Source of the DNA: CAYSWH01 sp964434775
GTDB lineage: Bacteria > Patescibacteriota > JACMRA01
Direction: 5' to 3'
Length of the DNA stretch: 35,947 nt
NCBI GenBank assembly: GCA_964434775.1
Contig: CAYSWH010000015.1
Location: forward strand, 1-35,947
Shown here: positions 24,840 to 33,480 of the stretch, piece after piece
Position numbering within the stretch: position 1 is the first letter of the stretch
Layout: each line of letters starts with the position of its first letter
Made by a program: the position numbers and the translations under genes
Notes under the pieces: generated by a model
What the model saw: only the letters and a program-made list of their open reading frames with translations
What the model was told of the DNA's origin: nothing
The model's database searches: none

Positions 24840-25364
24840 TTACTTCTTTTCTTCCTTGGAAGCATTTGTTTGCTCAGTAGCAGGCTCCTCTTTTTTTGGT
24901 GTTTTAGTCTTTGGTTTATCTTCAACCTTATTATCCTCAGATTTTTGCTCTGCCTCGACACTGCCCGGCTCACTAGTCACTTCCTCACCTTTTACTTTAA
25001 CTGATTTAGGTTTTGTCTTCTTTTTACCTGCTTTCTCCTTATTCTCGGATACCTCCTCAGCCTCTTTTTCTGCTACGCTAAGCTCAGCCAAAGATTGTTT
25101 GAATTTCCTGGCTTTCTGTTTGGCATTTTTCTTTTGAGTAGACCCCGAAGACATACTTTGACTTTTCTTCATTCTTTCGGCGAATTTCTCAATTCTTCCG
25201 GCAGTATCTACCAAAACTTCTTGACCGGTGTATAAAGGATGACAATTGCCGCAAATATCTACCGTAATTGTATCTACCGTCATTCCTAAAGTAAAGACAC
25301 TACCACAGTTAGCACATTTGGCTGTTGCATCATGATAAAATTTTGCTGAAATGCTCTTGGCCAT
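24840..25364 (-). CDS. rpmE: 50S ribosomal protein L31 with long charged C-terminal extension
   Basis: The ATG at 25364 gives 174 residues (a TTG two codons upstream is ignored). Residues 1-70 are bacterial L31, of the zinc-binding type with CANC (Cys17, Cys20) and CGNC (Cys38, Cys41), plus HPLYTGQEVLVDTAGRIEKF. L31 is usually about 70 residues. The remaining about 100 residues are a low-complexity Lys/Glu/Pro/Thr tail with no predicted fold, likely disordered. L31 bridges the small and large subunits near the ribosome head, so the tail would reach solvent. The gene stands alone and is bracketed by inverted copies of a palindromic repeat. Confidence 0.92.
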   Translation of the reverse strand: MAKSISAKFYHDATAKCANCGSVFTLGMTVDTITVDICGNCHPLYTGQEVLVDTAGRIEKFAERMKKSQSMSSGSTQKKNAKQKARKFKQSLAELSVAEKEAEEVSENKEKAGKKKTKPKSVKVKGEEVTSEPGSVEAEQKSEDNKVEDKPKTKTPKKEEPATEQTNASKEEKK

Positions 25365-25469
25365 AAACAAATTACTTTAAAATAGGTACTTAAATTTTAT
25401 TAAAAATTGTTACAGTTTTTAAGGCAAACCTTTTTCCTAAGTTTTGTCAATTAAATCTTTTTGGCAAGT

Positions 25470-25612
25470 TGTCATCCTAAATTTATTTCAGGATACACAC
25501 ACTAGAGTTGTCGCTTAACTCGTAATTAAACTCACGGAATGGCTTCAAAAAATAGGTTTCGCAACATTTAGAGATTCCGAAACAAGTTCGCCGTAACAAG
25601 TGTGTGTAGGTT
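25470..25612 (-). repeat. Second, inverted copy of the palindromic repeat element
   Basis: Read on the minus strand it has CGAACTTGTTTCGGAATCTC and then ATCCTGAAATAAATTTAGGAT, the same two modules in the same order as the cluster at 24634. The outer arms TACACACACT (25494-25503) and AGTGTGTGTA (25599-25608) are a perfect 10-bp inverted repeat enclosing it, with CGGAAT/ATTCCG nested inside. The 382-base gap between L31 and glnA holds this element, the glnA terminator and nothing else I can see. Confidence 0.65.
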
Positions 25613-25680
25613 ATGTTCGGATCTACTAAAGTAGCACTCAGCCTTAAGGACTTTAAAATTTTTAATACAAAACCTGACGA

Positions 25681-25707
25681 CAAAAAACCCCGAGCTAAAC
25701 TCAGGGT
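25681..25707 (-). terminator. Intrinsic terminator of glnA
   Basis: On the minus strand ACCCTGAG-TTTAG-CTCGGGGT forms an 8-bp stem (one T-G wobble) followed by TTTTTT. It lies 40 bases after the glnA stop. Confidence 0.85.
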
Positions 25708-25746
25708 AATTATCATTGAAAGAAAAATTTGAAGATTCTGCCAAAA

Positions 25747-27177
25747 CTAGATATCTCCGTATAACTCAAACTCTTTGGGATTAACTGATAACCTTACAGC
25801 ATCATACTCAGCCTGTTTTGCCTCAATCCACATATCCAGGAATTCTTTAGTTACCACGCCGGTATCGGTAAGGAATTTGTGATCGGCTTTAGCTGCCTCA
25901 ATAGCCTCCAATAGAGTGCTAGGCATATGAGGGATCTTGGAAAGTTTCTTTTCCTCCATCTCGTATAGATCTTTATCTAAAGGACCTACCGGCTCAATCT
26001 TGTTCTTTATACCGTCAATAGCAGCCAGTAACAGAACCGTAAAAGCCAGGTAGGGGTTGGAAGAAGCATCGGGAAATCGACATTCAATTCTTTTAGCTTT
26101 GGGACTTGGAACATATGGAACCCTGATAGCAGCTGATCTGTTTCTGTAAGAATAGGTCAGGATTACCGGTGCTTCAAATCCAGGAACCAGTCGATGATAA
26201 GAATTCACGGTAGGATTAGTAAATAGAGCTAGAGTACGACCATGCTTGATTATTCCGCCGATAGCATACAAAGCTGTTTTGCTTAAACCTGCATATTCTT
26301 TTCCGGAAAACTGATTCTCACCTTTTTTCCATATAGAGAAGTGAGAGTGCATCCCGCTACCGTTATCTCCTGTTAGAGGCTTGGGTAAGAAAGTTAAATA
26401 CTTACCGTGAAGGCCGGCAATATTTCGAAGTACATATTTGTATTTCATTAAATTGTCGGCAGTTTCGATAAGATCTGAATAGAGAAAGTTAATCTCTCCT
26501 TGACCGGCAGTAGCAACCTCGTGGTGTCCCTTCTCTACGGTAATTCCTACTTCTTCAAGAGTTTTGATCATATCCAAGCGAATATCTCCGGTCTTGTCCA
26601 TAGGGGCAACCGGAAAATAACCTCTCTTGTGAGGAGTTTTGTAACCTAAGTTACCGCCCATCTCTTCTTCGTCTCGATCAGTATTCCAACAGGCCTCTAC
26701 CGAGTCCACTTCGTAATAGGAGTGATTGGCACCAACACTGTATCTTACGCTGTCAAAAATAAAGAACTCAGCCTCTGGTCCAAAGTAAGCAGTATCTCCT
26801 ATACCGGATGACTTTAAGTACTCAACCGCTTTTTTAGCAATAGTTCGAGGATCCAGGTCGTAAGCTTTTTTAGTTTCCGGATCAGCAATGTCACAACTGA
26901 CGGACAGAACCGGCTCAGTAAAGAACGGGTCAATAAAGAGTGTGGTCGGATCGGGCATCAACAACATGTCTGATTCGTTAATGCTCTTCCAGCCCCTCAC
27001 GGATGATCCGTCAAAAGGAATTCCGTCTTTAAATGTATCTTCCTCAATTTGATGAGACGGAACCATAAGATTCTGCCACACACCAAAAGAATCGGTAAAC
27101 TTAAGATTTACGAAGGTAATCTCTTTGGACTTAATATACTTTATAACTTCTTTGGGAGAACTAGCAATTTTTGACAT
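25747..27177 (-). CDS. glnA: Glutamine synthetase type I
   Basis: Forms glutamine from glutamate, ammonia and ATP in the cytoplasm; the enzyme is a dodecamer. From the ATG at 27177 (TTG at 27183 rejected) it has 476 residues, normal for GSI. Seen in order: the beta-grasp N-domain with FDGSSVRGWKSINESDM (55-71), GPEAEFFIFD metal ligands (133-142), GHHEVATAGQGEINF (218-231), GDNGSGMHSHFSIW (270-283), the ATP/glutamate loop NPTVNSYHRLVPGFEAP (321-337) and the Arg site NRSAAIRVP. DLYEMEE places Tyr405 where E. coli GS is adenylylated (Tyr397), so this is the GSI-beta-like form. No glnD/glnE/PII gene is nearby. It has its own terminator and a long upstream region. Confidence 0.97.
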   Translation of the reverse strand: MSKIASSPKEVIKYIKSKEITFVNLKFTDSFGVWQNLMVPSHQIEEDTFKDGIPFDGSSVRGWKSINESDMLLMPDPTTLFIDPFFTEPVLSVSCDIADPETKKAYDLDPRTIAKKAVEYLKSSGIGDTAYFGPEAEFFIFDSVRYSVGANHSYYEVDSVEACWNTDRDEEEMGGNLGYKTPHKRGYFPVAPMDKTGDIRLDMIKTLEEVGITVEKGHHEVATAGQGEINFLYSDLIETADNLMKYKYVLRNIAGLHGKYLTFLPKPLTGDNGSGMHSHFSIWKKGENQFSGKEYAGLSKTALYAIGGIIKHGRTLALFTNPTVNSYHRLVPGFEAPVILTYSYRNRSAAIRVPYVPSPKAKRIECRFPDASSNPYLAFTVLLLAAIDGIKNKIEPVGPLDKDLYEMEEKKLSKIPHMPSTLLEAIEAAKADHKFLTDTGVVTKEFLDMWIEAKQAEYDAVRLSVNPKEFELYGDI

Positions 27178-27267
27178 AACCAATAATAATAAAAAAACAA
27201 AATAACCTTCCTTGCAACAAAAAGAGGTTTACATAACTTATATGATATTTTGGGAGTCTACCCCTAC

Positions 27268-27285
27268 TCCTCTATTTAAAGAGGA
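27268..27285 (-). promoter_or_regulatory. Inverted repeat upstream of glnA, possible operator
   Basis: TCCTCT-ATTTAA-AGAGGA is a perfect 6-bp dyad 91 bases before the glnA ATG. A regulator site or leader hairpin is possible. No regulator gene lies beside it. Confidence 0.3.
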
Positions 27286-27532
27286 TTTTGTAGAAAATTC
27301 CGTCAAGGAATTGTGTTTGGTTATTAAAAATATTTTTTATTTAGTCAAATAACGAATGCAAAAATCCCATCCTTTTGGACAAAAATGGCAATTTATATTA
27401 TAAAAAAGTATCTCTTATGAGAGATTTGCATAGTTTAACTTGACATTTTTCTGCCAGAGAATAATTATCTAAGACCCTGATTATCTATTTGAATAAACTT
27501 CTTCAAATAAACGTTCTAAGGATGAATATATA

Positions 27533-27563
27533 AAACAGCCGGCTTATCAAAGGCTTGTTTTTT
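27533..27563 (-). terminator. Probable (bidirectional) terminator after the DEAD-box helicase gene
   Basis: AAACAGCC and GGCTTGTTT pair with one bulge. On the minus strand the hairpin is followed by GTTTTATATATT, about 80 bases past the helicase stop; on the plus strand TTTTTT follows. Confidence 0.5.
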
Positions 27564-27639
27564 AAATAATTTGGAATTAAATAGCTCGGAATTGTATAGT
27601 TTGGGTTCCTGTAAATTTAGAAATAGACTAGCCCTATTC

Positions 27640-28887
27640 TTAAGAACCCCTTTGCACCAAAGTAACAGCCTTACCGAATTTTCCTGCCCTACCTGTTCGA
27701 CCTACTCGATGGATGTAGTCTTCCACGCTCTGAGGTTCATCATAATTAATTATCTGCAAAACATCATCAATATCCAAGCCTCTGGCAGCTACATCAGTAG
27801 CCACTAATACACCTTTTTGCGAACTGCGATATTTTTTTAGCACTCTGGTACGAGACGATTGAGAACGGTCTCCGTGGATATAATCTACAGACAAGCCTAT
27901 CTCGGACAATTTTTTTGCTACTCTTTCAGTCTCGGATTTAGTACTGACAAAAACAATTGTTTTACCTTCTTGATTAGAAAGAATATTACTTAAAATATCC
28001 AGTTTTTTTTCATGTCTTTTAAGAACTACAGCTCTCTGTTCCACAAACTCTGACGGCTTTGGATGATTGACCGTAGTAAAAGCAACTTTAGGGGCGAATT
28101 TTTCCAAAATCGGCTGAACTTTTTTATCTGTTGTCGCCGAAAAAAAGCATGACTGTTTATTCTCCGGCAATTGATCGATAAGCCAGGTGATATCATCGAC
28201 AAAGCCCATATCCAACATCTTATCCATTTCATCTACTACCAAAGTATTAACCTTGCTTAAATCAAGCACTTTTCGCTTACATAAGTCTACCAATCTTCCG
28301 GGCGTACCGATAATAAAATGATTAGACTTTTTGGCCATTCTAATTTGCCTTCTTATATCAGTTCCTCCAATACAGATAAGCGAGTAAAGGTTAAAGACTT
28401 TTAGATTTAACCGAAATAATTCTTTCTCTATTTGATAAGCCAACTCTCTGGTTGGAACGATAATTAAGGTTTGCGGTTTAGGTTTGTGAGAGGTCGAGTA
28501 ACCATTTAGATACTGATTTAGAATAGGTATTAGATAGGCAGCAGTTTTGCCGCTACCGGTTTGAGACACTCCAACTACATCCTTGCCTTGCAGAATTTGC
28601 GGAATAACTTTAGCTTGAATTTCCGTGGGTGTTTTATAACCTATCTTTTCAATGATTTTGCTAAGTCGAGGATTTAGATCAAAATCCGCAAAGCTACCTT
28701 CAAAAGAAGGCTTGGACTCTTTTGAAGTCGTTTTAACTTTATAATCATACAAGGCCAAATCAATCTGCTTTTTTTGAGGTTTGCTTGAGCGATTTACTTT
28801 TCTGCGTTGAAAGGGTTTTCGAAAACTTGAGTTATAATTACTACTACGTTGTCCGCGTCTGCGGCTATGATATTGATTATTAGACAT
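27640..28887 (-). CDS. DEAD-box RNA helicase (motif II DEMD)
   Basis: ATP-dependent RNA remodelling protein of 415 residues. A basic Arg/Ser-rich N-terminus (1-45) probably binds RNA. Then come a Q motif (Gln91), motif I SQTGSGKT (108-115), Ia PTRELA (145-150), TPGR, motif II DEMD (219-222) in place of DEAD, SAT (250-252), and in domain 2 VATDVAARGLD and HRVGRTGRAG. The third residue of motif II is variable in related helicases, so activity is expected. The protein ends right after domain 2 without the RhlE/DeaD-type tail. Whether it acts in ribosome assembly or mRNA decay cannot be told. It stands alone between glnA and the flavoprotein gene. Confidence 0.93.
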   Translation of the reverse strand: MSNNQYHSRRRGQRSSNYNSSFRKPFQRRKVNRSSKPQKKQIDLALYDYKVKTTSKESKPSFEGSFADFDLNPRLSKIIEKIGYKTPTEIQAKVIPQILQGKDVVGVSQTGSGKTAAYLIPILNQYLNGYSTSHKPKPQTLIIVPTRELAYQIEKELFRLNLKVFNLYSLICIGGTDIRRQIRMAKKSNHFIIGTPGRLVDLCKRKVLDLSKVNTLVVDEMDKMLDMGFVDDITWLIDQLPENKQSCFFSATTDKKVQPILEKFAPKVAFTTVNHPKPSEFVEQRAVVLKRHEKKLDILSNILSNQEGKTIVFVSTKSETERVAKKLSEIGLSVDYIHGDRSQSSRTRVLKKYRSSQKGVLVATDVAARGLDIDDVLQIINYDEPQSVEDYIHRVGRTGRAGKFGKAVTLVQRGS

Positions 28888-29006
28888 ACTATTAAAAGAT
28901 AAAGATCAAGCAATTTCTTTTAATAACATGCCCAACCTTTATTGAAAGTAATTTTATTAAAGCTAAATTCCGATTTTTTGTAAAGGTAAAAAAATTTGTT
29001 TCGAGA

Positions 29007-30377
29007 TTAAAATCCCCGGTAAGCCTCCAAAAAAAACACTGCCTGTCTAAGGTCTAAATTGTGTTTGTAGACATACATTGAAAAAGCTTCATATTTTGAG
29101 CAATAATCACCACCCAAAGAAACACCTAGAACATCACCCGAACTTACCTTATAAATTATTTTCATAAAACCCTCTTGATCGGCCTCGTCCAAAACAAAGG
29201 TCTTTGTATCCGCTCCGTATTTATGCGTGGATACTTCCTCACTCAAACCAAAAACCGCCACCGGAAAAGTAGTGTTAATCTTGTTTACTTTAGTTTTATT
29301 TATTGTGTAAACATCATTTTCCGTTACAAAATTTAATCCCAGATTCACGTTGATACCTGATTTATATGTAAATTGGGAGTTAGTTCTTTCCAAAAATTTT
29401 CTTACCATGCTAAATTTGTTGCCTCTGCTTACCAACTTATTACAGTCGCCAAAAGCCCAAATTGTAGGAATGCCGGTTCTACCGGATTTTTTGGTAAAAA
29501 CCCCTTGTTTATCATATTTTAATCCGATTTTTTTCAAACCCAAATTGTCCTCTTCAAATGTTTTTTCATAATCAAGGTAAATATGACTAACAAAATATTC
29601 ATTCTTATCTTTATCTTCAAAACGAATATTTTCCTCCTCACATACTTCAATCTTAGCAATTTCAGTTTCAAACTTAATTTCCACCTGCTTAGAATACAGT
29701 GACTTAAGTAGATAATTGTATGCAGACCGGTCCAGTTCGGGAAGACATTCAGATGAAGAATGTTTCTCAAAAATTCTGACTTTTATTCCCAGATTGGCGT
29801 AATAATCGGCAATTTCTATATTTTTGGGAGTAAGATCGACCAGACCAAGCTCGGAAGGAATAACCTCCAAATGAAAGACATTAAGCGGATGAAGAACTTG
29901 CTCTTCCTTAAGATTCGCAGCAATCTCATTTTCAACATATCTTTTTCCTACAGTAATTGCACATTGTTCAAAAGTTACCAAATGTCTTTCAGATTCTGAA
30001 TTGACCTCCACCAAAGTTTTGGAAGAAAATTCAGCTTTACCTTTTAGAAAAGAAAAATTTTTATGTCTCTTAAGATTTTTTTCTATTTTTTCTTGATTTT
30101 TATCAAGTTTTTGCCCAATTTTTGTGACTAAACTCTCTCTATATGCTAATAAAGGGGTGAAAGTCTTAGGGTTATCTTTAAAACTTTTGAGGCTATGGAA
30201 AAAACCCTGGGATTCTTTTATCAAAAGACTCGCAGGCACATCTACTCCAAATAAATAGGCTCCTCCGAGCTCTTCTTCCTCGACTAAGATTACTTTTTTT
30301 TGAGTTTTAACAAGTTCTTGAGCCAAATATAAACCGGTCTGGCCGGCACCAATAACTAAAAAATCACAGCTAAGCAT
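29007..30377 (-). CDS. Disulfide-oxidoreductase-like flavoprotein lacking redox cysteines and NAD(P) motif
   Basis: The 456 residues follow the fold of dihydrolipoamide dehydrogenase/mercuric reductase. The FAD site is intact: VIGAGQTGLYLAQEL (8-22), an acidic strand end, and IWAFGDCN for the FAD ribityl contact. In the active-site helix GGTCLNVGCIPSK is replaced by GGAYLFGVDVPAS (38-50), so both redox Cys are lost (Tyr41, Asp46). The second Rossmann loop, GGGxxGxE in relatives, reads VDLTPKNIEIADYYANLG with no glycine motif, so NAD(P)H binding is doubtful. The C-terminal dimer domain is present but lacks the HPTxSE catalytic pair. It is best viewed as a non-classical flavoprotein or a structural relic. 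The gene has a promoter-like pair upstream. Confidence 0.8.
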   Translation of the reverse strand: MLSCDFLVIGAGQTGLYLAQELVKTQKKVILVEEEELGGAYLFGVDVPASLLIKESQGFFHSLKSFKDNPKTFTPLLAYRESLVTKIGQKLDKNQEKIEKNLKRHKNFSFLKGKAEFSSKTLVEVNSESERHLVTFEQCAITVGKRYVENEIAANLKEEQVLHPLNVFHLEVIPSELGLVDLTPKNIEIADYYANLGIKVRIFEKHSSSECLPELDRSAYNYLLKSLYSKQVEIKFETEIAKIEVCEEENIRFEDKDKNEYFVSHIYLDYEKTFEEDNLGLKKIGLKYDKQGVFTKKSGRTGIPTIWAFGDCNKLVSRGNKFSMVRKFLERTNSQFTYKSGINVNLGLNFVTENDVYTINKTKVNKINTTFPVAVFGLSEEVSTHKYGADTKTFVLDEADQEGFMKIIYKVSSGDVLGVSLGGDYCSKYEAFSMYVYKHNLDLRQAVFFLEAYRGF

Positions 30378-30425
30378 AACGAAAAGTTTAATTTTTTGTT
30401 TATTCTAAAATGATTTGACCTTAAA

Positions 30426-30454
30426 TGAATATGTCTGATCTTCCAAAATGTCAA
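30426..30454 (-). promoter_or_regulatory. Possible promoter of the flavoprotein gene
   Basis: On the minus strand TTGACA (30449-30454), 17 bases, TATTCA (30426-30431). The -35 is perfect and the -10 weak. It lies about 50 bases before the ATG. Confidence 0.35.
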
Positions 30455-30602
30455 TATTAGTTTTACTATAAACCTTTAGGTCTAGACTTATAACTAATCA
30501 ATTCTTGACAAATAAGAAGAAATAGGAGATTTTGGAAACTGATTAAGTAGTTTCTTGGAAACACGAAAAATCCCTATATTTCTTTAATAATACTACCAAA
30601 TT

Positions 30603-31784
30603 ATGCGTGTTGGAATTATCACTCCGATGTATCCGCCAATTGTTTCAGGAACCAGCACCTTGGTAAAAATTATGGAGGAAACACTTTCTCGGAAAGGAAT
30701 AGAAGTTTTTGTAGCAACTCCCAAATTCCCGGAAATTAAATATGAACACCATGTCTTTCCAATCAAATCATTTAAAATACCGGAAAACATAGTAGCCACA
30801 GAAGCAAGAATACCCTACCTTTATAGAAAAAGTGTTTATGAATTTTTTGGTGACAAAGATATTGACATCTTGCACTCCATGAATACCATGGTAGGTGCAC
30901 GCTCCGGAATTAAAATAGCAAAAAAATTAAACGTACCCGCTATTCACACATACAATACCTATTGGGAAGGTTGTGATCAAATAGACTTTCCCGGAAGGGT
31001 TAAATTCTTTCGCGAGTACTCTCGAATGATTTGTAATCAATGTGACCACGTAATTGCTCCTTCTAAAAAAATTTCCACTTACTTAAAAATAATTGGAGTT
31101 ACTTCTCCGATAACACAGCTAATGACAATTCCTAACTTAAATAAATTGATGCCGGTCTCCGGAAAAAAAGAATTGAGAAAGACTTATGGAATAAAAGAAA
31201 ACGATTTTGTAATTATTACTTTCGGCAGGGTATCTAAAGAAAAAGGGATCGATACAGCCCTTAAGGCAATTTCTCCTCTATTAAAAAAGTATTCGGATAT
31301 AAAGTACTTAATTGCAGGAGCCGGCGCTTATAACGAAGAAATGAAAGTGCTGGCCGAGAAGCTTGGAATAAAAGACAAGACAATTTTTTCCGGAAAATTT
31401 ACCCATCAAACGCTTCCTGAACTGGCAGCAATCTCGGACATATTTCTTTTTCCTTCCAAGTCGGAAACTCAAGGTCTTGCTATTTTGGAAGCCATGCATT
31501 TAGAACTGCCGGTTGTTTCAATTGATGAAGAAACCGTGGATTATATTTTAAACCATGGTGTAAACGGATACAAAGTTAGAGATACTCAACTGGCTAAATA
31601 TTGTGAAAAGTTATACTTGGACAAAAACTTGCGTAAACAGATGAGCAAGCAGGCCAAAATGAGTGCGGAAAAAATTAAAGACATTGATACTGCTGAATTG
31701 TACGCCGATCTTTACAAAAATATAATTAAAGACTTTGCCAAAAAAAATAAATACCAAAATAAAGTTATGACAATGATTAATTGA
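30603..31784 (+). CDS. GT4-family glycosyltransferase (GT-B fold)
   Basis: The 393-residue protein transfers a nucleotide-activated sugar, probably to a membrane lipid or glycan at the inner face. The N-domain opens MRVGIITPMYPPIVSGTSTLV, the glycine-rich entry of GT4 enzymes, with IDILHSMNTMVGARSG and IAPSKKISTYL later. The C-domain has IITFGRVSKEKGIDTALKAI and the donor-binding EX7E-type motif FPSKSETQGLAILEAM. The overall pattern is close to diacylglycerol glucosyltransferases and mannosyltransferases, but substrate cannot be assigned. No membrane helix is predicted. It begins with ATG at 30603 after a 225-base divergent region and stops at TGA, which shows that UGA is a stop codon here. 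Confidence 0.88.
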   Translation: MRVGIITPMYPPIVSGTSTLVKIMEETLSRKGIEVFVATPKFPEIKYEHHVFPIKSFKIPENIVATEARIPYLYRKSVYEFFGDKDIDILHSMNTMVGARSGIKIAKKLNVPAIHTYNTYWEGCDQIDFPGRVKFFREYSRMICNQCDHVIAPSKKISTYLKIIGVTSPITQLMTIPNLNKLMPVSGKKELRKTYGIKENDFVIITFGRVSKEKGIDTALKAISPLLKKYSDIKYLIAGAGAYNEEMKVLAEKLGIKDKTIFSGKFTHQTLPELAAISDIFLFPSKSETQGLAILEAMHLELPVVSIDEETVDYILNHGVNGYKVRDTQLAKYCEKLYLDKNLRKQMSKQAKMSAEKIKDIDTAELYADLYKNIIKDFAKKNKYQNKVMTMIN

Positions 31785-31856
31785 GCCTTATAGGTAATAT
31801 CATTTTAAAACTAAGAACCACTTTAAAAAACCCTCAATTAGCAATCAGGTATAATT

Positions 31857-33480
31857 ATGAAGTTTACAGTTAGTGAGCTAGCCCGAAAAATAAATATTGA
31901 ACAAAATCATTTAATTTTATATGGAAATTATAAATCCAAAGTAAGGCTCCAAGCTCTTAAAGAAGGTAAAATCAAAAATAACAAATTAATTCTGGTTACA
32001 GCTATCTCACCAAATAAAGCCGGAATCGGAAAAACCACTACTTCAATTGCTTTGGCTCAAGGTATTGAAAAAATCGGCAAGAAGGTTACCCTAGCTCTAA
32101 GAGAACCTTCTTTAGGTCCTTGTTTTGGCTTAAAAGGAGGAGCCACCGGTGGGGGTAAATCTCAGCTACTTCCTTCCGAGGATATCAACCTCCACTTTAC
32201 GGGTGATTTTCACGCCATTACCAGTGCCCACAATCTAATAGCCGCCATTCTCGACAATTATCGATATTTCCAAAATGACCGAAAAATAAAAACCGTTGCC
32301 TGGAAAAGGGTTGCGGATATGAATGATCGCTTTTTACGTAACATCATCATAGGATTAAACGGTAACGGTATACCAACTGAGTCAGGATTTGATATTACCC
32401 CCTCCTCGGAAATTATGGCTACTATATTGCCTTACCCAAAATGAAAAAGAGCTTCAAGAGCGGTTAAATAAGATAATCTTGGGTTATATAAATAATAACG
32501 AGCCTTTAAGAATCAAAGATTTACAGATAACCGGTTCAATCATGTCTCTGCTAAAAGAAGCTATTCAGCCGAATTTAGTTCAAACAAGTGAAGGAGTAGC
32601 TGCCTTCGTACACGGTGGACCTTTTGCCAATATTGCCCATGGATGTAACTCCCTTTTAGCGACCAAGATGGCCATGAGCTACGGCGATTATACAGTTACC
32701 GAAGCAGGTTTTGGAGCCGATTTAGGAGCAGAAAAATTTTTTAACATTAAGTCCAGAATAGGCAAATTAAAACCAAAAGTCGTAGTTTTAGTTGCTAGTT
32801 TACGAGCTCTAAAAGTTCACGGAGGCTTAAGTGAAAGTAGTTCTCTTAAAATTAATCAAGAGGGCTTAAAAAAAGGATTAAAAAACTTGGAAAGACACCT
32901 GACAAATCTGCAATCATTTGGCCCTAAAATTGTAGTTACTCTGAATAGGTTTGAAGGAGATCAAGACCCGGAAATAGAACTGATCAAACACTTTTGTCAA
33001 GAAAAAGGAGTTCTTTTTGAGGTAAATGAAGGTTTTTCCAAGGGAGGAGAAGGGGCAATAAAACTTGGAGAATCTATAATAGCCGCCGCTGAATCAAGTG
33101 AAAACTTCAATCTCAAATACACCTACAAAATAGAAGACGAACTGGAAACTAAAATTTGGAAAGTAGTAAAAAGTATTTATCGAGGAAAACACGTCAAATA
33201 TACTAAAAAAGCTAAAGAAAGCTTAAATATAATTAAGTCCTTAGGTCTTGAACAGATGCCGATCTGTATAGCTAAAACCCCGTTCTCTTTTTCTGATGAC
33301 CCAAAAAGAGTCGGAGCCGCAGAATATTTTGAATTCTCCGTTCAAGATATTATACCAAACACCGGAGCCGGATTTAATGTAATTACCTGTGGAAATATTA
33401 TTAGGATGCCGGGCTTACCGATAAATCCTCAAGCAACTAAAATTGAATACATCGAAGGCAAAATCAAAAACCTCACCTAA
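31857..33480 (+). CDS. fhs: Formate-tetrahydrofolate ligase, interrupted by a frameshift
   Basis: Would make 10-formyl-THF from formate, THF and ATP. The first frame (31857-32444) holds the P-loop AGIGKTTT (family AGEGKTTT), EPSLGPCFGLKGGATGGGKS and DINLHFTGDFHAI. The second frame holds VQTSEGVAAFVHGGPFANIA, GADLGAEKFF and the C-terminal GFNVITCGNIIRMPGLP. They join if one T of the TT at 32427-32428 is removed, giving SSEIMATICLTQNEKELQER, which matches the family's EIMAILCL segment. Total would be about 540 residues (usual about 556). As written the first product ends at TGA after 195 residues and is inactive. The stop overlaps that of the convergent surface-protein gene by four bases. Confidence 0.9.

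Larger units (their letters stand above)
27178..27639. other. 462-base intergenic region upstream of glnA
   Basis: It contains no convincing ORF. It has several small palindromes: TCCTCT/AGAGGA (27268-27285), ATCTCT/AGAGAT around TATG (near 27411-27426), and ATTTGAA/TTCAAAT (27487-27508). A TTGACA at 27440-27445 lacks a good -10 box. A terminator-like hairpin ends the helicase transcript near 27533-27563. I see no known RNA gene here. Confidence 0.5.

Noticed and set aside
24798..25137. Plus-strand ORFs opposite the L31 tail
   Set aside because: They mirror the low-complexity Lys/Glu codons of L31 and have Ser/Phe/Leu-rich junk translations.
27440..27563. Possible small RNA from TTGACA at 27440 to the hairpin at 27533-27563
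   Set aside because: No acceptable -10 box; the hairpin is better explained as the end of the helicase transcript.
31782..31784. Recoded UGA (Gracilibacteria-type code)
   Set aside because: TGA ends the GT4 gene at the expected length, and no gene needs read-through of TGA; the fhs TGA is explained by the frameshift.
32389..32460. Programmed frameshift in fhs
   Set aside because: There is no slippery heptamer, stimulating structure or upstream Shine-Dalgarno site; a single extra T explains it more simply.
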